From assembly GCA_963662175.1 (NCBI GenBank), contig OY759216.1, forward strand, positions 41,743,087-41,807,086: 64,000 nt of DNA, given 5' to 3'. Position 1 is the first letter of the stretch. Each line of letters begins with the position of its first letter. Below, piece by piece: positions 54,371 through 64,000 of the stretch. The DNA is from Aradus depressus. Its lineage: Eukaryota > Arthropoda > Insecta > Hemiptera > Aradidae. The notes beneath the pieces were generated by a model. It was not told where the DNA came from. It made no database searches and saw only the letters and a program-made list of their open reading frames with translations. The position numbers were made by a program, and so were the translations under genes.

Positions 54371-56250
54371 CTTAATCCAGCCATTTTTTACTTTCAGAGC
54401 TATACGAAGTTTAGGGAGTTAGAAATTCGATGTTGAGTTTTTAACGGAATTTCATGTTTTCCGACCTCCTGATTCCAAAAATGAAATTAAAAAATGCTAT
54501 CTAACTTTGCATCTGTGAACACGATAATTCCCGATAGAATGGATGTATCGACGCGAAATTTTTTATTTGTTTCCAGAACCTTCTGAGGACGACATGTATT
54601 CATTTTCAGCCAAATCGGCAGATGGGAAGAGAAGAATTAGGGAGGAGGCACAAAAACTCTAATAAATGCCGTTCTAATGATTGTATTGAACCGAAATTCC
54701 AAATGTATATTCAAAGCTATATAAGGACGACATCTATTAATTTTCAGCGGAATCAGCAGAGGGGGAAGGGCGTCAGAGGGGGTCAACACAATTCTAATAA
54801 CTGTCGATGTAATGAATGTATCGACACAAAATGTGGACTTAGATGGCCCTATGTATGTCAACTATAGATTTTTAGCCCAAAGGAAAGCCATATGCAGGGA
54901 AAGCAAAACGTTAGTTGATTCATCCAAGCTGGGGAAGTATTTTGGCGATGATTCATCGACGACCTCTTTTTATTCATTTTCCTAGTTGTCGGAAAACAGG
55001 TTATTTTGTGAAATATCAACATAGAATTTCTAACTGATAACTTTCCCCATACTTTGTATAGCTGGGAAAATAAAAGAGAGAGAAGCATAAGATTTAAGAA
55101 AATGCAGAAAAAAAGGATTGGAATAAACAAAAGATATGTAAAAAAAACAAAAGATAGAAAGAAGGAAAATGTGAGGGGATTGAATGAGATGAGAGTCAGC
55201 TGATAGCCTTCATTTATGAATAAGAATTGTGTTCTTTTTGTTCCTTCAAACATTTTTCGAACAATAGCGTAACTATCCGTAAGATCAAATCAATCAATGT
55301 CGAAACCTTGACCTCCCGCATTTATATGATTGTTTGTCCATAAATTGGATTTATGTTAGTGAAAATACAAAAGTTTAGATTCTTAAATGTTTCTTTAGCA
55401 ATCTTTTCAGAGATACTCGTTTACAAAATGGCAGAAAAGCACAAAATTGAGCGTGTCTTGCACGTTTCAAATGGTAATAACTTAACATTTATCACAGCTG
55501 GGTGGAGTCAGTGAGGGGTCATTTTACAGGTCTTGATAATTTTTTTTTTTTTTTAATTTGATTAATCGGTTTTTTAAAGAATTTCATGTTTTCCTACCTC
55601 CAGATTCAAAATATGAGAAAACAATTTCTGTCGGTGTGCCTGTGAACACGATAATTCCAGATATAATGAATATAACGACACTAAATTTTATATGTGAATC
55701 CAGAATCCTCTAACACTTTGATTTTTAGCCAAATCGACCACAGGAAAGTGGGGAAGCTTAACAAAATAACTAATAACTATAATAGAATGAATGTATCGAC
55801 ACTATATTATATAATAGAATGAATGTATCGACACTATACACTACTACACAATATTATATGAGAGACCTTAATCCCATAAGGACAACCAAAAGCCGAATTG
55901 GCCAAAGGGATGAAGGGATTTGGGGAGAAACCTAAGACAAAAACTCTACTAACTGTCGTTGTATTGAATGTATTGACACAAAATTTCATATGTGAATTCT
56001 GAATCTCTTAAGGAAGATCCTCATTAAATTTCAGCGATATCGGCCAACGGAAATGGGGGGTTCAGGGGAAGGAGCTCAAAAACTCGTAATAACTGCCGAT
56101 GTATATTTATCGACACAAAATTTATTATCAGGATTTAAGAGCCCGTATGTAAGTCAACTATCAAATATTAGCTCAAATCGTTGACTTGTTTTGGAAGAGG
56201 AGCGAAAAGTAAATGATTCGTTCTGGGGAAGTACTTTGCCGGTGATTCAC
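54371..56250 (+). repeat. Family C cluster with tandem internal modules
   Basis: At least three consecutive copies in plus orientation. The leading end TACGAAGTTTAGGGAGTTAG...CGATGTTGAGTTTTTAACGGAATTTC is followed by repeated modules with GAATG(G/A)ATGTATCGACACAAA-like text (54536, 54675, 54808, 55660, 55785, 55820, 55960, 56100), each followed by TGTGAATTC...AATC and a CAGC-AATCGGC phrase, and then by the trailing GGGGAAGTA(C/T)TTTG-CG-TGATTCA(C/T)CG end (54945, 56232). Module number varies between copies. No protein is encoded. Confidence 0.85.
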
Positions 56251-56770
56251 CGCCAATTTTTTTATGTTAGTTGCAAACTCTTTACTGTTGACACAACAGA
56301 TTTGGACGGACACAACTCGGATTCTTGTCCGGATGGTTCATTGTCTTCACTCACTTTTTTCTTGTTATATTCCGTGTATTGCCCGAGAGACAATTGTTAA
56401 AAGAGGGCGGAGGAAGGCCTGTTTTTTCTGCTATAAAACACACAAAAGCCTGACCAAACAAAGTGTGTTAAGTAAACCTCTGCAAGAAGTAACACACAAA
56501 ACGAGCACATAGGACCTAGAAACCCTTCCCACTATCAGCGGATCACATACATTTTATTTCCAGAAAAAAATGAATGAATCAGCGGCGATGTACTTCCCCA
56601 GCACGATTTAATGGAATACGTTTTCCCTCTCCCTTCTAAGCCAATCGACCTTTTGCCTAAATCTCTTTATTTTACTTACAAAATGGCTTCTGAATCCTCA
56701 TACTAAATTTTATACCGATATATTTCTTACATCAGCAGATTTTGGGATTTTTGAATTGAGCCCCCCTCTC
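56251..56770. repeat. Spacer and opposite-strand family C fragment
   Basis: 56251-56560 shows nothing nameable. 56575-56770 is family C in minus orientation (GAATCAGCGGCGATGTACTTCCCCAGCACG, CCAATCGACC, TTCTTACATCAGCAG, TGAATTGAGCCCCCC). Confidence 0.6.
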
Positions 56771-56774
56771 CTTC

Positions 56775-56945
56775 GGGTCCCGAGCCTGTGCATTGTCAGG
56801 CTACTCGTTAAAGACCCCTTACCCTAGGAAGAAATTTAGGACGCCCATAGTAGAGTCGAACTCATGTCCACCAGAGTAACAAAAGAGCGCTCTGGTAGTA
56901 GGCGATATGACCTTGTAAATAAAGTCCGGGCATGAGTTACAATAT
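56775..56945 (+). repeat. SINE-A 3' half
   Basis: GGGTCCCGAGCCTGTGC, ACTCGTTAAAGACC, CATAGTAGAGTCG, CTCATGTCCACCAGAG, GCGATATGACC and GGGCATGAG. The head was replaced by family C sequence. Confidence 0.8.
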
Positions 56946-58598
56946 GAAACTAAATAAATAATTTAGTGCGGTGTCCACACCAACTCAACCGCCCAATTCA
57001 TATGCAAAACAGATCATACGATCAGAGCCCTCTTGGACGTGTTATAACACATGTTGATTGACCAGTGTTCACTGCGTTGAAGGATGAGATCATAAAAAGC
57101 CAGTCTAAGTCAACTGAAAGTGAAAGAGTACTTAAGTTTATCAAAAAGCGTTGTGGTACTCACGAAGAAGTGATCAGGAACTCGTGAAAAGCGTGCAAGT
57201 ATTTCGAGAAATATTTCCCCCAAAATTGCTCCACCACCACCGTAATAATATTATTATGAAATGGCAGATGAAGGTGATGCCAGATAAGTCTAAGGGTACG
57301 TGATGTGTGTGCTCAAGTTGGAAAGTGTTTTTCCAAAATCATCTGACAAAGTTCTCCTCCCGACAAAGTCTGCAACTCAAGTCCCCCTTGCCACCCCTTT
57401 TACCCTCGACTTGTTTTTCTCACTTTGTTATGATTCTCCTTTGTCAATTGAACTCAAAAACTTTTTTCATCACCATGTCACAACTGTTCTTTGAAGAACC
57501 CTATAAAGAAATGATAGCTCATTGGTGTTATCTGGGCGTGGCCGCCCCTGACCCAGAACGCTCCTAGCCCCATGGTTTGACCCTCTTTTCCACAGCTGGT
57601 GCTATGGTGCTATTTACATTCCTCTAACCACCAAAGTTCTTGCACTCTTATCAGTGAGTGTCTTTGACTGCTTATGGTTAGTGAAATGTGTTTTGTCTTA
57701 TGCTATGTTATAAAATATAAAACTTTTTAATTTTTGTTCCACCATGGAATGGGGCCTGATCCTAAAGAATATAACTATTCTTTACAAAGGAATATAATTA
57801 TTCTTTATAATCAAAGCTTTGCCTTAGAATGGCAAGCGAAAGTTTGCTTTGCAACAATGCGCTTGTGTGGTTCTTTTGCAGAGTACTAAAGTACTAATTC
57901 ACATAAAAGAGAAATGAAACCCTGCAGTATTCAAAAAGATAAGTGATAGATGAAAACTTCTTTCTCTAATTGGGCTAAAGTTATAGTGAAAATATTTCCA
58001 GGCCGTCGTTCTGATGATTACGCCCAACAATCGAACGAAAGTATAGTAATGGAGTTCTGTGAGCTTATGAGATGTCTCCAGATCTCTTCGGAACCATACT
58101 ATAGATTAGAGGTCGGCAACCTCTTCGCTTTTGAGCCCTAAACATTAAAGTAGGTGCCACACAATGCGTCAGGTGTTCGATTGCAAGCCGCACAATAAAA
58201 ACATAGGCTTTTTACTATATCAATGTGATTTTGAAACCTTTCATTGTGTTATTTGCTTGATAATTATATTTATGGGGGAGTTTAGGGGCCTACTTGATGT
58301 GCTTCGGGAACCTTTATATATACCTATATTCCCGAAACAGCTGATCCGATTGGTATCAAAATCAATGGCCTTAAGTTCTCATTGTGACAACAGAGAGGAG
58401 AAAAAAATCATTGAAATCTGTGTATTTTTGCAAAAGTTATGGTGAACAAAAAAAAAAAAAAGAAAATTCCAAACATACGCAGCCGCCATGCGAAAAATCT
58501 TTTCGTGGGTAGAGCAATCAGAATCTGTTATTATCTCGGAGAGGATTTTTCGACCCCATCACCAGACTTACGTTTCCTTACGGGAACGTGACATTGAA
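56946..58598. other. Unassigned region with short coding-like scraps
   Basis: 57080-57185 reads VFTALKDEIIKSQSKSTESE, then RVLKFIKKRCGTHEEVIRNS to a stop, which looks protein-like but is unrecognised; an old transposon or processed-gene fragment is possible. At about 58107 AGAGGTCGGCAACC resembles a hAT terminus, with no partner seen. The other open frames (57300-57567, 57950-58141, 58164-58445) show no motif. Confidence 0.35.
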
Positions 58599-58599
58599 A

Positions 58600-58850
58600 T
58601 GTGCGGGTTCGAAACCCGGCCGAAGTCCTTAGGTTTTTTATCTGGAAGGTGAAAATACCTTGAGCATGTCGTCCTTCGGATGGGACGTTAAGCAATAGTC
58701 CCCAGCTTGTACGATGTCAGATACTTGTTAAAGATGATGGTGAATGAACCTAGGCAGACAACATTTAGTACTCCCATAGTAGAGTTGGGCTCATGTCCAC
58801 CAGTGACGAAAGAGCGCTCTGGTATTAGGCCTCGTAGGTATGAACATAGC
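58600..58850 (+). repeat. SINE-A without box A
   Basis: Begins at box B (GTGCGGGTTCGAAACCCGGCC), then GTCGTCCTTCGGATGGGACG, AATAGTCCCCAGC, GGGCTCATGTCCACC and AAAGAGCGCTCTGG. Several small deletions. Confidence 0.8.
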
Positions 58851-58949
58851 TTTCATCTACCGAGTTGAGGCGTGTAATATTTTGTTACTATGGTAACATT
58901 CACAATCAAAAGGACAAATATTTCTTTGGACCCTAAAACTATAGTAGGT

Positions 58950-59492
58950 ATACAATATATTATTACAGCATCACTTCTCTCATTTTTGGCTTCTCGAAAA
59001 ATAGCAATTACAAATGTTTCGGGATTCACTTACAACATCAGTGTCTAAAGTATTTTTTTTTTACATTTAATCATCAAAAATGACATCGTATGATGTTCGA
59101 CAGTATTTTCAAATTTTATTTCAGTTTAACAATTATAAATTACAAAAATGCCAACCAACCTATAATATAATATATTACAGGTTGGTTGGCATTTTTGTAA
59201 TTTATAATACAACACATATTATGTGTTTTTTAAGTTAATATTCTTTCTGTCAGAACAAATAGCTTAAAGAATACAGATATTGGTTGTCATTTTTGTAATT
59301 TATACTTGTTAAACATAAATAAAATTTGAAAATACTCGCGAACATCATAGGATGTTATTTTTGTTGATTAAATTAAAAAAAATATATATATATTTCAAAC
59401 ACTGATGATGGGTGTACTTCCCGAAACTTTTTCAATTGATATTTTTTGAGAAGACAAATAATAAATGGAAGAAGTGATGCTGTTGTAGTGAT
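58950..59492. repeat. Large imperfect palindrome with hammerhead-like ends
   Basis: Outer arms: 58960-59050 and 59398-59485 (CACTGATG...CCCGAAAC...GAGAAG...GAAGTGATGCTGT). Middle arms: 59065-59140 and 59290-59380. Innermost: a perfect 29-bp pair (TTATAAATTACAAAAATGCC ... at 59137-59165, reverse complement at 59179-59208) round a 13-base A+T loop. The whole locus is two copies of one unit head to head. Confidence 0.8.
59402..59427 (+). ncRNA. Hammerhead-like core
   Basis: CTGATGATGGGTGTACTTCCCGAAAC. GGG/CCC forms a three-pair stem between CTGATGA-T and GAAAC. The opposite arm (58960-59050, minus strand) has CTGATGT...CCCGAAAC with a damaged box. Same layout as 47149-47176. Confidence 0.4.
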
Positions 59493-60349
59493 ATATTGTT
59501 TATGAAATTCTTTTAAAAATTGTTCATTTCACAAACATTGTTACATATATATTTTCAAAATTGTTGCCATCCTCAGCCGTGAGTTAACAGATACAGTACC
59601 TCGGAAAATGCCTGTATATATTTATACTGAAAAAACTTTTTATGAATTTCCTTCAATCCTATTTTTTTAAATGATTAGAGAAGAGAAAATGCAGTATTTT
59701 TTTTTTTCAAGTTTCTAAACTGTAAATGTTCCAGTAAACTTAATAACTTTTTTTATTTCATAAAGGGGACTTTGATGTTAAATACATAACATTGATATTA
59801 ATTTGAGTTTCTCTCTTGCATTTGACTCAAAGAAAAAAAAACTTTATCCACAGAAAGATGTTAATGTACGCTGTTGCTATGTATGTTATTTGTCTATTAT
59901 CCTTGTCTAGTCAATCTTGTATAAGTTAATTTAGAATCTATGGTGACTAAAAGCACTCACGGTGCATAATTCATCAGTAATGGTACGACACAAACTGACA
60001 TTACACAACACTCTAGTTAAACCCGTCTAAACTTATGGACTCAAACCGTGGGAGTCAACCAAAAATCTAACATTGCACAATTCATCGCCAATGCACTTTA
60101 TTATGTATCAAACCTTCAGGCCGACTTACAAGTGCACTTTCTGCACGATTAAATTACAAACAGATACATAAAACTTAAAGACAAACTTCAGTCAAATCCT
60201 CAATCTATATTGCAGCTCTCCTTCGGCCAACATATTTGATGTATGTTGTAAATAAATGAATAAATTTAACCATCATTAAAATCTCATATTAAAATTTCAC
60301 ATCATATTAAACATTATTCTCACCTCAAAATTTCACCCAATAATAGGCA
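59493..60349. other. Unassigned sequence
   Basis: No feature recognised. Confidence 0.4.
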
Positions 60350-60545
60350 ATGGGGCCGTGCGAGCTAGAGCGAAGGGCACTGATTGCATGGTCCAACCAT
60401 AGATGCGGTTTCGAATCGAGAGTTTTATCTTTTAGATAGAACTCCCTCCCGGGGCAATGAATGTTGTGTAGGTAAATAACCAATAACCTTCGTATAGTGT
60501 CATGGCTAATATGCAAATTTATGAAATAAAAGTAATCACGGAAAT
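60350..60545 (+). repeat. SINE-B, diverged copy
   Basis: GGGGCCGTGCGAGCTAGAGCG, TGCATGGTCCAACC, GGTTTCGAATCGAGAG (box B decayed), AGATAGAACTCCCTCCCGGGGC, then GTCATGGCTAATATGCA. Confidence 0.75.
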
Positions 60546-60789
60546 CATAAAGGGGAGTAAAACTTAATTTTAAAAAAATAAATAAAAGCATAAAATTATT
60601 TTAATATTTATATTGTCCAATTCGACAAAAATACATAGATGGATAGATGAACTTTCATTAGACTAAAGAATACAAGCTTTGTGGCAATGAGTGGGGCTAT
60701 GTTGCTATTCTAATAGTTGTTATGATTGATAGAGTCGACAGTATCTTTTCAATATAGAAGGAGTTCAAGGTTATGTTGTGTAAATAAAC

Positions 60790-60900
60790 ACTTGTAAACG
60801 CACACACAACACCTTCACCAAACAAACCCACTCAATTCATTATAACGCTTTGAAGAAGGAAATAGATAGTTTCCGAAACGTTGGCCAAATACTGAGTTTT
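60790..60900 (+). repeat. PLE-type repeat end
   Basis: TTGAAGAAGGAAATAGATAGTTTCCGAAACGTTGGCC has the stem-GAAACGTTGGC ending seen at 47172, here with GAAGAAGGAAA/TTTCC as stem and without the CTGATGA box. Confidence 0.4.
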
Positions 60901-60932
60901 TATTTACACGACAGAACCTCAAATTTTTTGAG

Positions 60933-61135
60933 GGCCATGGTAGCCGTGCGGGCTAGAGCGTATGATTTTAGTCGCATGGTCTCATCTTGGTTTGCGGGTT
61001 CGAATCCCGTCCGGGAGTGAGTTTTATTTCGTAGATAGAACTCCCTCCCGGAGCCATGGATGTAGTAAATAACTTGATAACAAAACACATTGACATGGCT
61101 GATATGCACCGTACATAAAGCAAAAAAAAAAAAAA
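60933..61135 (+). repeat. SINE-B, best-preserved copy
   Basis: tRNA-like head: GGCCATGGTAGCCGTGCGGG, CTAGAGCG (box A side), then a long middle with GCATGGTCTCATC and GGTTCGAATCCCGTCCGGGAG (box B). The length between boxes suggests a class II (Leu/Ser-type) tRNA ancestor. The body has AACTCCCTCCCGGAGCCATGG, ACATTGACATGGCTGATATGC and ends in an A-run (about 61122-61138). The first repeat unit of the 422-bp duplication starts inside its 3' end. Confidence 0.85.
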
Positions 61136-61914
61136 AAACTCAAATTCCTTCTATATCTTCTTATAGTTACATTCTTACATTCCATAGAATAATAAGAATT
61201 AGTAAATAAAATATAAAATATATCATTACGAAAAAAAATATATTAAAAAGAAACATGTAATAAGAATAGTGACTAAATAATAAGATACACATAATACTAA
61301 AATAAATGAAAATGCATATGTTCTTTAATAAAAAAAAACGGGGAAAAATATGTCCAAACAATTGGAAAACAACAACAATTCAAAATGATATAAAACAAAA
61401 TAAGACCTTCGCAAAGGGAGCAATTGCAGAATAATAGTAGCAATAACACAAAATTAAAGCAACACTGAAATAAAGGAAATAAAAAGAGTAATAACTTGAT
61501 AACAAAACACATTGACATGGCTGATATGCACCGTACATAAAGCAAAAAAAAAAAAAAAAAACTCAAATTCCTTCTATATCTTCTTATAGTTACATTCTTA
61601 CATTCCATAGAATAATAAGAATTAGTAAATAAAATATAAAATATATCATTACGAAAAAAAATATATTAAAAAGAAACATGTAATAAGAATAGTGACTAAA
61701 TAATAAGATACACATAATACTAAAATAAATGAAAATGCATATGTTCTTTAATAAAAAAAAACGGGGAAAAATATGTCCAAACAATTGGAAAACAACAACA
61801 ATTCAAAATGATATAAAACAAAATAAGACCTTCGCAAAGGGAGCAATTGCAGAATAATAGTAGCAATAACACAAAATTAAAGCAACACTGAAATAAAGGA
61901 AATAAAAAGAGTTT
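61070..61914. repeat. 422-bp tandem duplication
   Basis: 61070-61491 and 61492-61914 are identical wherever I compared them, except for one extra A in the A-run after CATAAAGC. The unit starts in the SINE-B tail (ATAACTTGATAACAAAACAC) and ends AAATAAAAAGAGT. The offset between matched positions is 422-423. It is non-coding: the repeated 64-codon frames on the minus strand (61167-61361 and 61590-61784) are A+T-driven. Confidence 0.95.
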
Positions 61915-62480
61915 AGCAACTAAGTAGATAATAGAAAGATACTAGAATATATGTGACGGTATAGAGAAAAACTAATAAAATAAATAAAAACAAGAAACTT
62001 GTTTAACTTTTATATTGTCTAATTGCACAAAAATATATACATAAAGTTCTACCGGTTTTGGTCTTCGTCATCGTCAGAACACGTTTTTTTCAACTTCATA
62101 ATTGTTTTCTGACGAAAACCCCTCCGGATTTTAAATTTATAAGCTTAACTCATATACCACTGTCCAATAACAGACGCCGCTATTTATGTATTAAGATTAA
62201 TTTACTATTTTCAATATTAAAAATAAGAATAATCCGTGTTATCAAGAACATATTCCGTGGTGAGAGGAGAGTATTTGATGATGTGTTGATGAAAAGTAAA
62301 ACCAGCCGTGGAAGTGACCGGATAAAGTTACCCGATAGCGGGGAACCGTAACTTTTTGTAAATAAGGTTAGCGTCTAACCTCTACTTAGCAGAAAAAAGG
62401 GGGGCTTCCTCCTCCAAGCTTCACAACACAACCTTCCTTACATTATACAAAACCGAGGATGTCGCCATTAAATATAGTTT
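61915..62480. other. PLE-like tail motif and unassigned sequence
   Basis: 62008-62090 has TTTAACTTTTATATTGTCTAATTGC and CTACCGGTTTTGGTCTTCGTCATCGTCAG; on the minus strand this gives CTGACGATGACGAAGACCAAAACCGG, close to the second hammerhead-like core type. A 97-codon open frame (62058-62351) has no recognisable motif. Confidence 0.4.
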
Positions 62481-62489
62481 TATAGATAA

Positions 62490-62830
62490 ATAAGGCGTCC
62501 ATCGGCGTCCTAGACAGCAAATATTTGCCGAACAAATGATGTGACACAAAACAGCTGACCTTTCTAGTATTTGCTGAACAAGGCGAGGCAACTGATCTAA
62601 TATGTGTCGCACAACGGCCGACACTCCTGCCAGTATTTGCTGAACAACGCTAGACAACTGATCTAGTATGTGTGGGACAACGGCACACCTGCTAGTATCT
62701 GCCGAACAACGCTAGCCAACTGATATAGTATATGTCGGAAAACGGCCGGCACGCCTGCTAGTATTTGCCGAACAAGGGTAGGCAACTGATCTAGTATGTG
62801 CCGAACATTGCTAGGCCGTTGCCGAATTAC
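62490..62830. repeat. ~66-bp minisatellite, about 5 copies
   Basis: Units with GCTAGTATTTGCCGAACAACG, CTAGGCAACTGATCTAGTATGTG and CGGACAACGGCCGGCAC. Unit starts at 62564, 62631, 62693 and 62759 give 62-67 bp spacing. The edges are diverged. Confidence 0.85.
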
Positions 62831-62907
62831 GGTGTTGTGTGTCGGAATTTTGTTGCCAAATTATTGAGTTACCGCTAGAAAACATTTTCAATGTTAGTTT
62901 AGGTTAG

Positions 62908-63240
62908 GTTTTATGACTCATGCCCGGGCTTTAAATACGAGGTCATATCGCCTACTACCAGATGCTCTTTCGTCACTCTGGTGGACATGAGCCCGACTCT
63001 ACTGTTGGAGTCCTAAATTGTGCCTACCCTAAATTTTTATTCACTTAGAGTAGGGTTCTTTAACGAGTACCTGACAACGTACAGGCTCGGGACCCTCGCT
63101 TAACGTCCCATCCGAAGGACGGCGTCCTTGAGTTTACTTTACCTCCCAGATAAAATGAACTAAGGGCCTCGGTCGGGTTTTGAACCCACGATCTTGAGCT
63201 CAGAAGACAAGCACGCATACCACTGAGCTACCGGCGCCCT
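62908..63240 (-). repeat. SINE-A, full-length reference copy
   Basis: On the minus strand: GGGCGCCGGTAGCTCAGTGG (box A TAGCTCAGTGG), TATGCGTGCTTGTCTTCTGAGC, GGGTTCAAAACCCGACC (box B), GAGGCCCTTAGTTCATTTTATC, GCCGTCCTTCGGATGGGACG, TAAGCGAGGGTCCCGAGCC, GGGTAGGCACAATTTAGGAC, GGGCTCATGTCCACCAGAGTG, ATATGACCTCG and TCATAAAACCTAACC at the 3' end. About 333 bp. The head resembles a tRNA with acceptor, D and T arms, but the acceptor is imperfect and a long body follows, so it is a SINE and not a tRNA gene. Confidence 0.92.
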
Positions 63241-63372
63241 CATTTTCAATGTTGAAAATTCTTAATATAAATACACTAAAATTCCATTCAAAAACATAGA
63301 AACTAAATTTGATTTACTGCTTTTTGGTTTATAACAACAGCATTTTGCTTTTGACAGGAAATTTATCCCCTT
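63241..63372. other. Unassigned spacer
   Basis: No feature recognised. Confidence 0.4.
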
Positions 63373-64000
63373 AGGTGCATAATTAACTTCCTCTATTTTC
63401 TCTGATAAAAAAAATTTGAATTTATCAACATGAAATTTTATATCTAAATTCAAAACCGCACAAGGTGTACTATTCATTTCGCGCAACATTAACCGAAGAG
63501 AAAAGGGGCACGACTCAAAAACCCTAATAACTGCCAATATAATGAATATATCGACACAAAATTTAGTATGAGGATTCAGAAATCCTTATATAAATTAACT
63601 ATTGATATTTTGTCGAAAAGGTCGAACTATAAGAAAGCAAAAATGAAATGGCCCTATACCAATAGGATAGACTATAAGCTGGTTCCAGGGAGGGAACTAG
63701 GTGATGGGAGAGAGATTCTAAATATAACATGATATCCTCATTGCAAGCTGGTAAAAGCACTCTCTCCTTCCATGGAGATAACACCTCCTAATAGCTCGTA
63801 ATCCTTCTGTTGATTACACATACATATCTCCGCACTCACCCCCAACATCCTTCTGCATATAAACTCTATCTAGCTGTAGAACATTGCCTATTTTAGCTTA
63901 ACCCAGCCGTATAGTGCAAATTATATAATTGGTCAGAAATTCGATGTTGAGTTTTTACCGGAACTTTATGTTTTCCGACACCCTGATTCCGAAAATGAAA
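63373..64000 (+). repeat. Family C copy and start of another
   Basis: 63376-63620 holds the middle (CATGAAATTTTATATCTAAATTC, GGGGCACGACTCAAAAACCC, AACTGCCAATATAATGAATATATCG, TTAGTATGAGGATTCAG). From about 63900 a new leading end (TTGGTCAGAAATTCGATGTTGAG, TTTTCCGACACCCTGATTCCG) runs out of the window. 63640-63890 is unassigned. Confidence 0.75.

Noticed and set aside
61167..61784. Two identical Phe/Ile-rich membrane-like peptides
   Set aside because: They are translations of the A+T-rich 422-bp duplication; Phe and Ile arise from T-rich codons.
63168..63240. tRNA gene on the minus strand
   Set aside because: Boxes A and B are present but the acceptor stem is imperfect and the same head with a ~250-base body recurs, so it is a SINE.

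Overview
This is an A+T-rich, intron- and transposon-dominated stretch of an animal nuclear genome, almost certainly an arthropod and probably an insect. Only one host gene is recognisable: three exons of SCYL2 (SCY1-like pseudokinase 2) on the + strand at 3759-3893, 10331-10546 and 29502-29622. They join in a single reading frame and cover the pseudokinase N-lobe, hinge and degenerate catalytic loop. The first and last exons of the gene lie outside the window or were not found. The introns are about 6.4 kb and 19 kb and are filled with mobile DNA. A hemipteran (planthopper-like) source is my guess from the repeat style; the sequence does not prove it.

Layout. 1-10 kb: a hAT transposase remnant, a clean 872-bp hAT-type MITE with an 8-bp target duplication, a LINE 3' end with poly(A) and target duplication, a possible LTR-retrotransposon leader, a 31/33-bp minisatellite, and a TIR element carrying a nested SINE. 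9.2-23 kb: I-like and Jockey-like LINE remnants on both strands, fold-back MITEs, a 29-bp minisatellite and a cluster of tRNA-derived SINEs. 23.4-28.8 kb: a nearly complete CR1/L2-like LINE on the - strand, with a PHD-finger ORF1 and an endonuclease/reverse-transcriptase ORF2 broken by one frameshift in a G-run and one nonsense codon. 29.8-31.4 kb: Jockey-like debris. 33.9-39.1 kb: minisatellites and a 679-bp pogo/Tigger derivative that keeps the end of its transposase.

42-48.8 kb: Penelope-like element (PLE) material with a GIY-YIG domain, inverted arms and hammerhead-like motifs. A 1.69-kb DNA transposon with ~560-bp terminal inverted repeats is inserted in one arm, and the other arm preserves the empty site, which shows a TA duplication. 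A 634-bp solo LTR with a perfect 5-bp target duplication and a duplicated U3 block follows. 51.6-54 kb: an ~18-copy, 133-bp satellite. 54-64 kb: tandem modules of a very abundant dispersed repeat, two tRNA-derived SINE families, a large palindrome with hammerhead-like ends, a near-perfect 422-bp tandem duplication and a ~66-bp minisatellite.

In short, the window is one slowly evolving trafficking gene whose introns host repeated waves of nested insertions. No CRISPR array, operon or prokaryotic feature is present. All calls come from reading the sequence; no database search was run.
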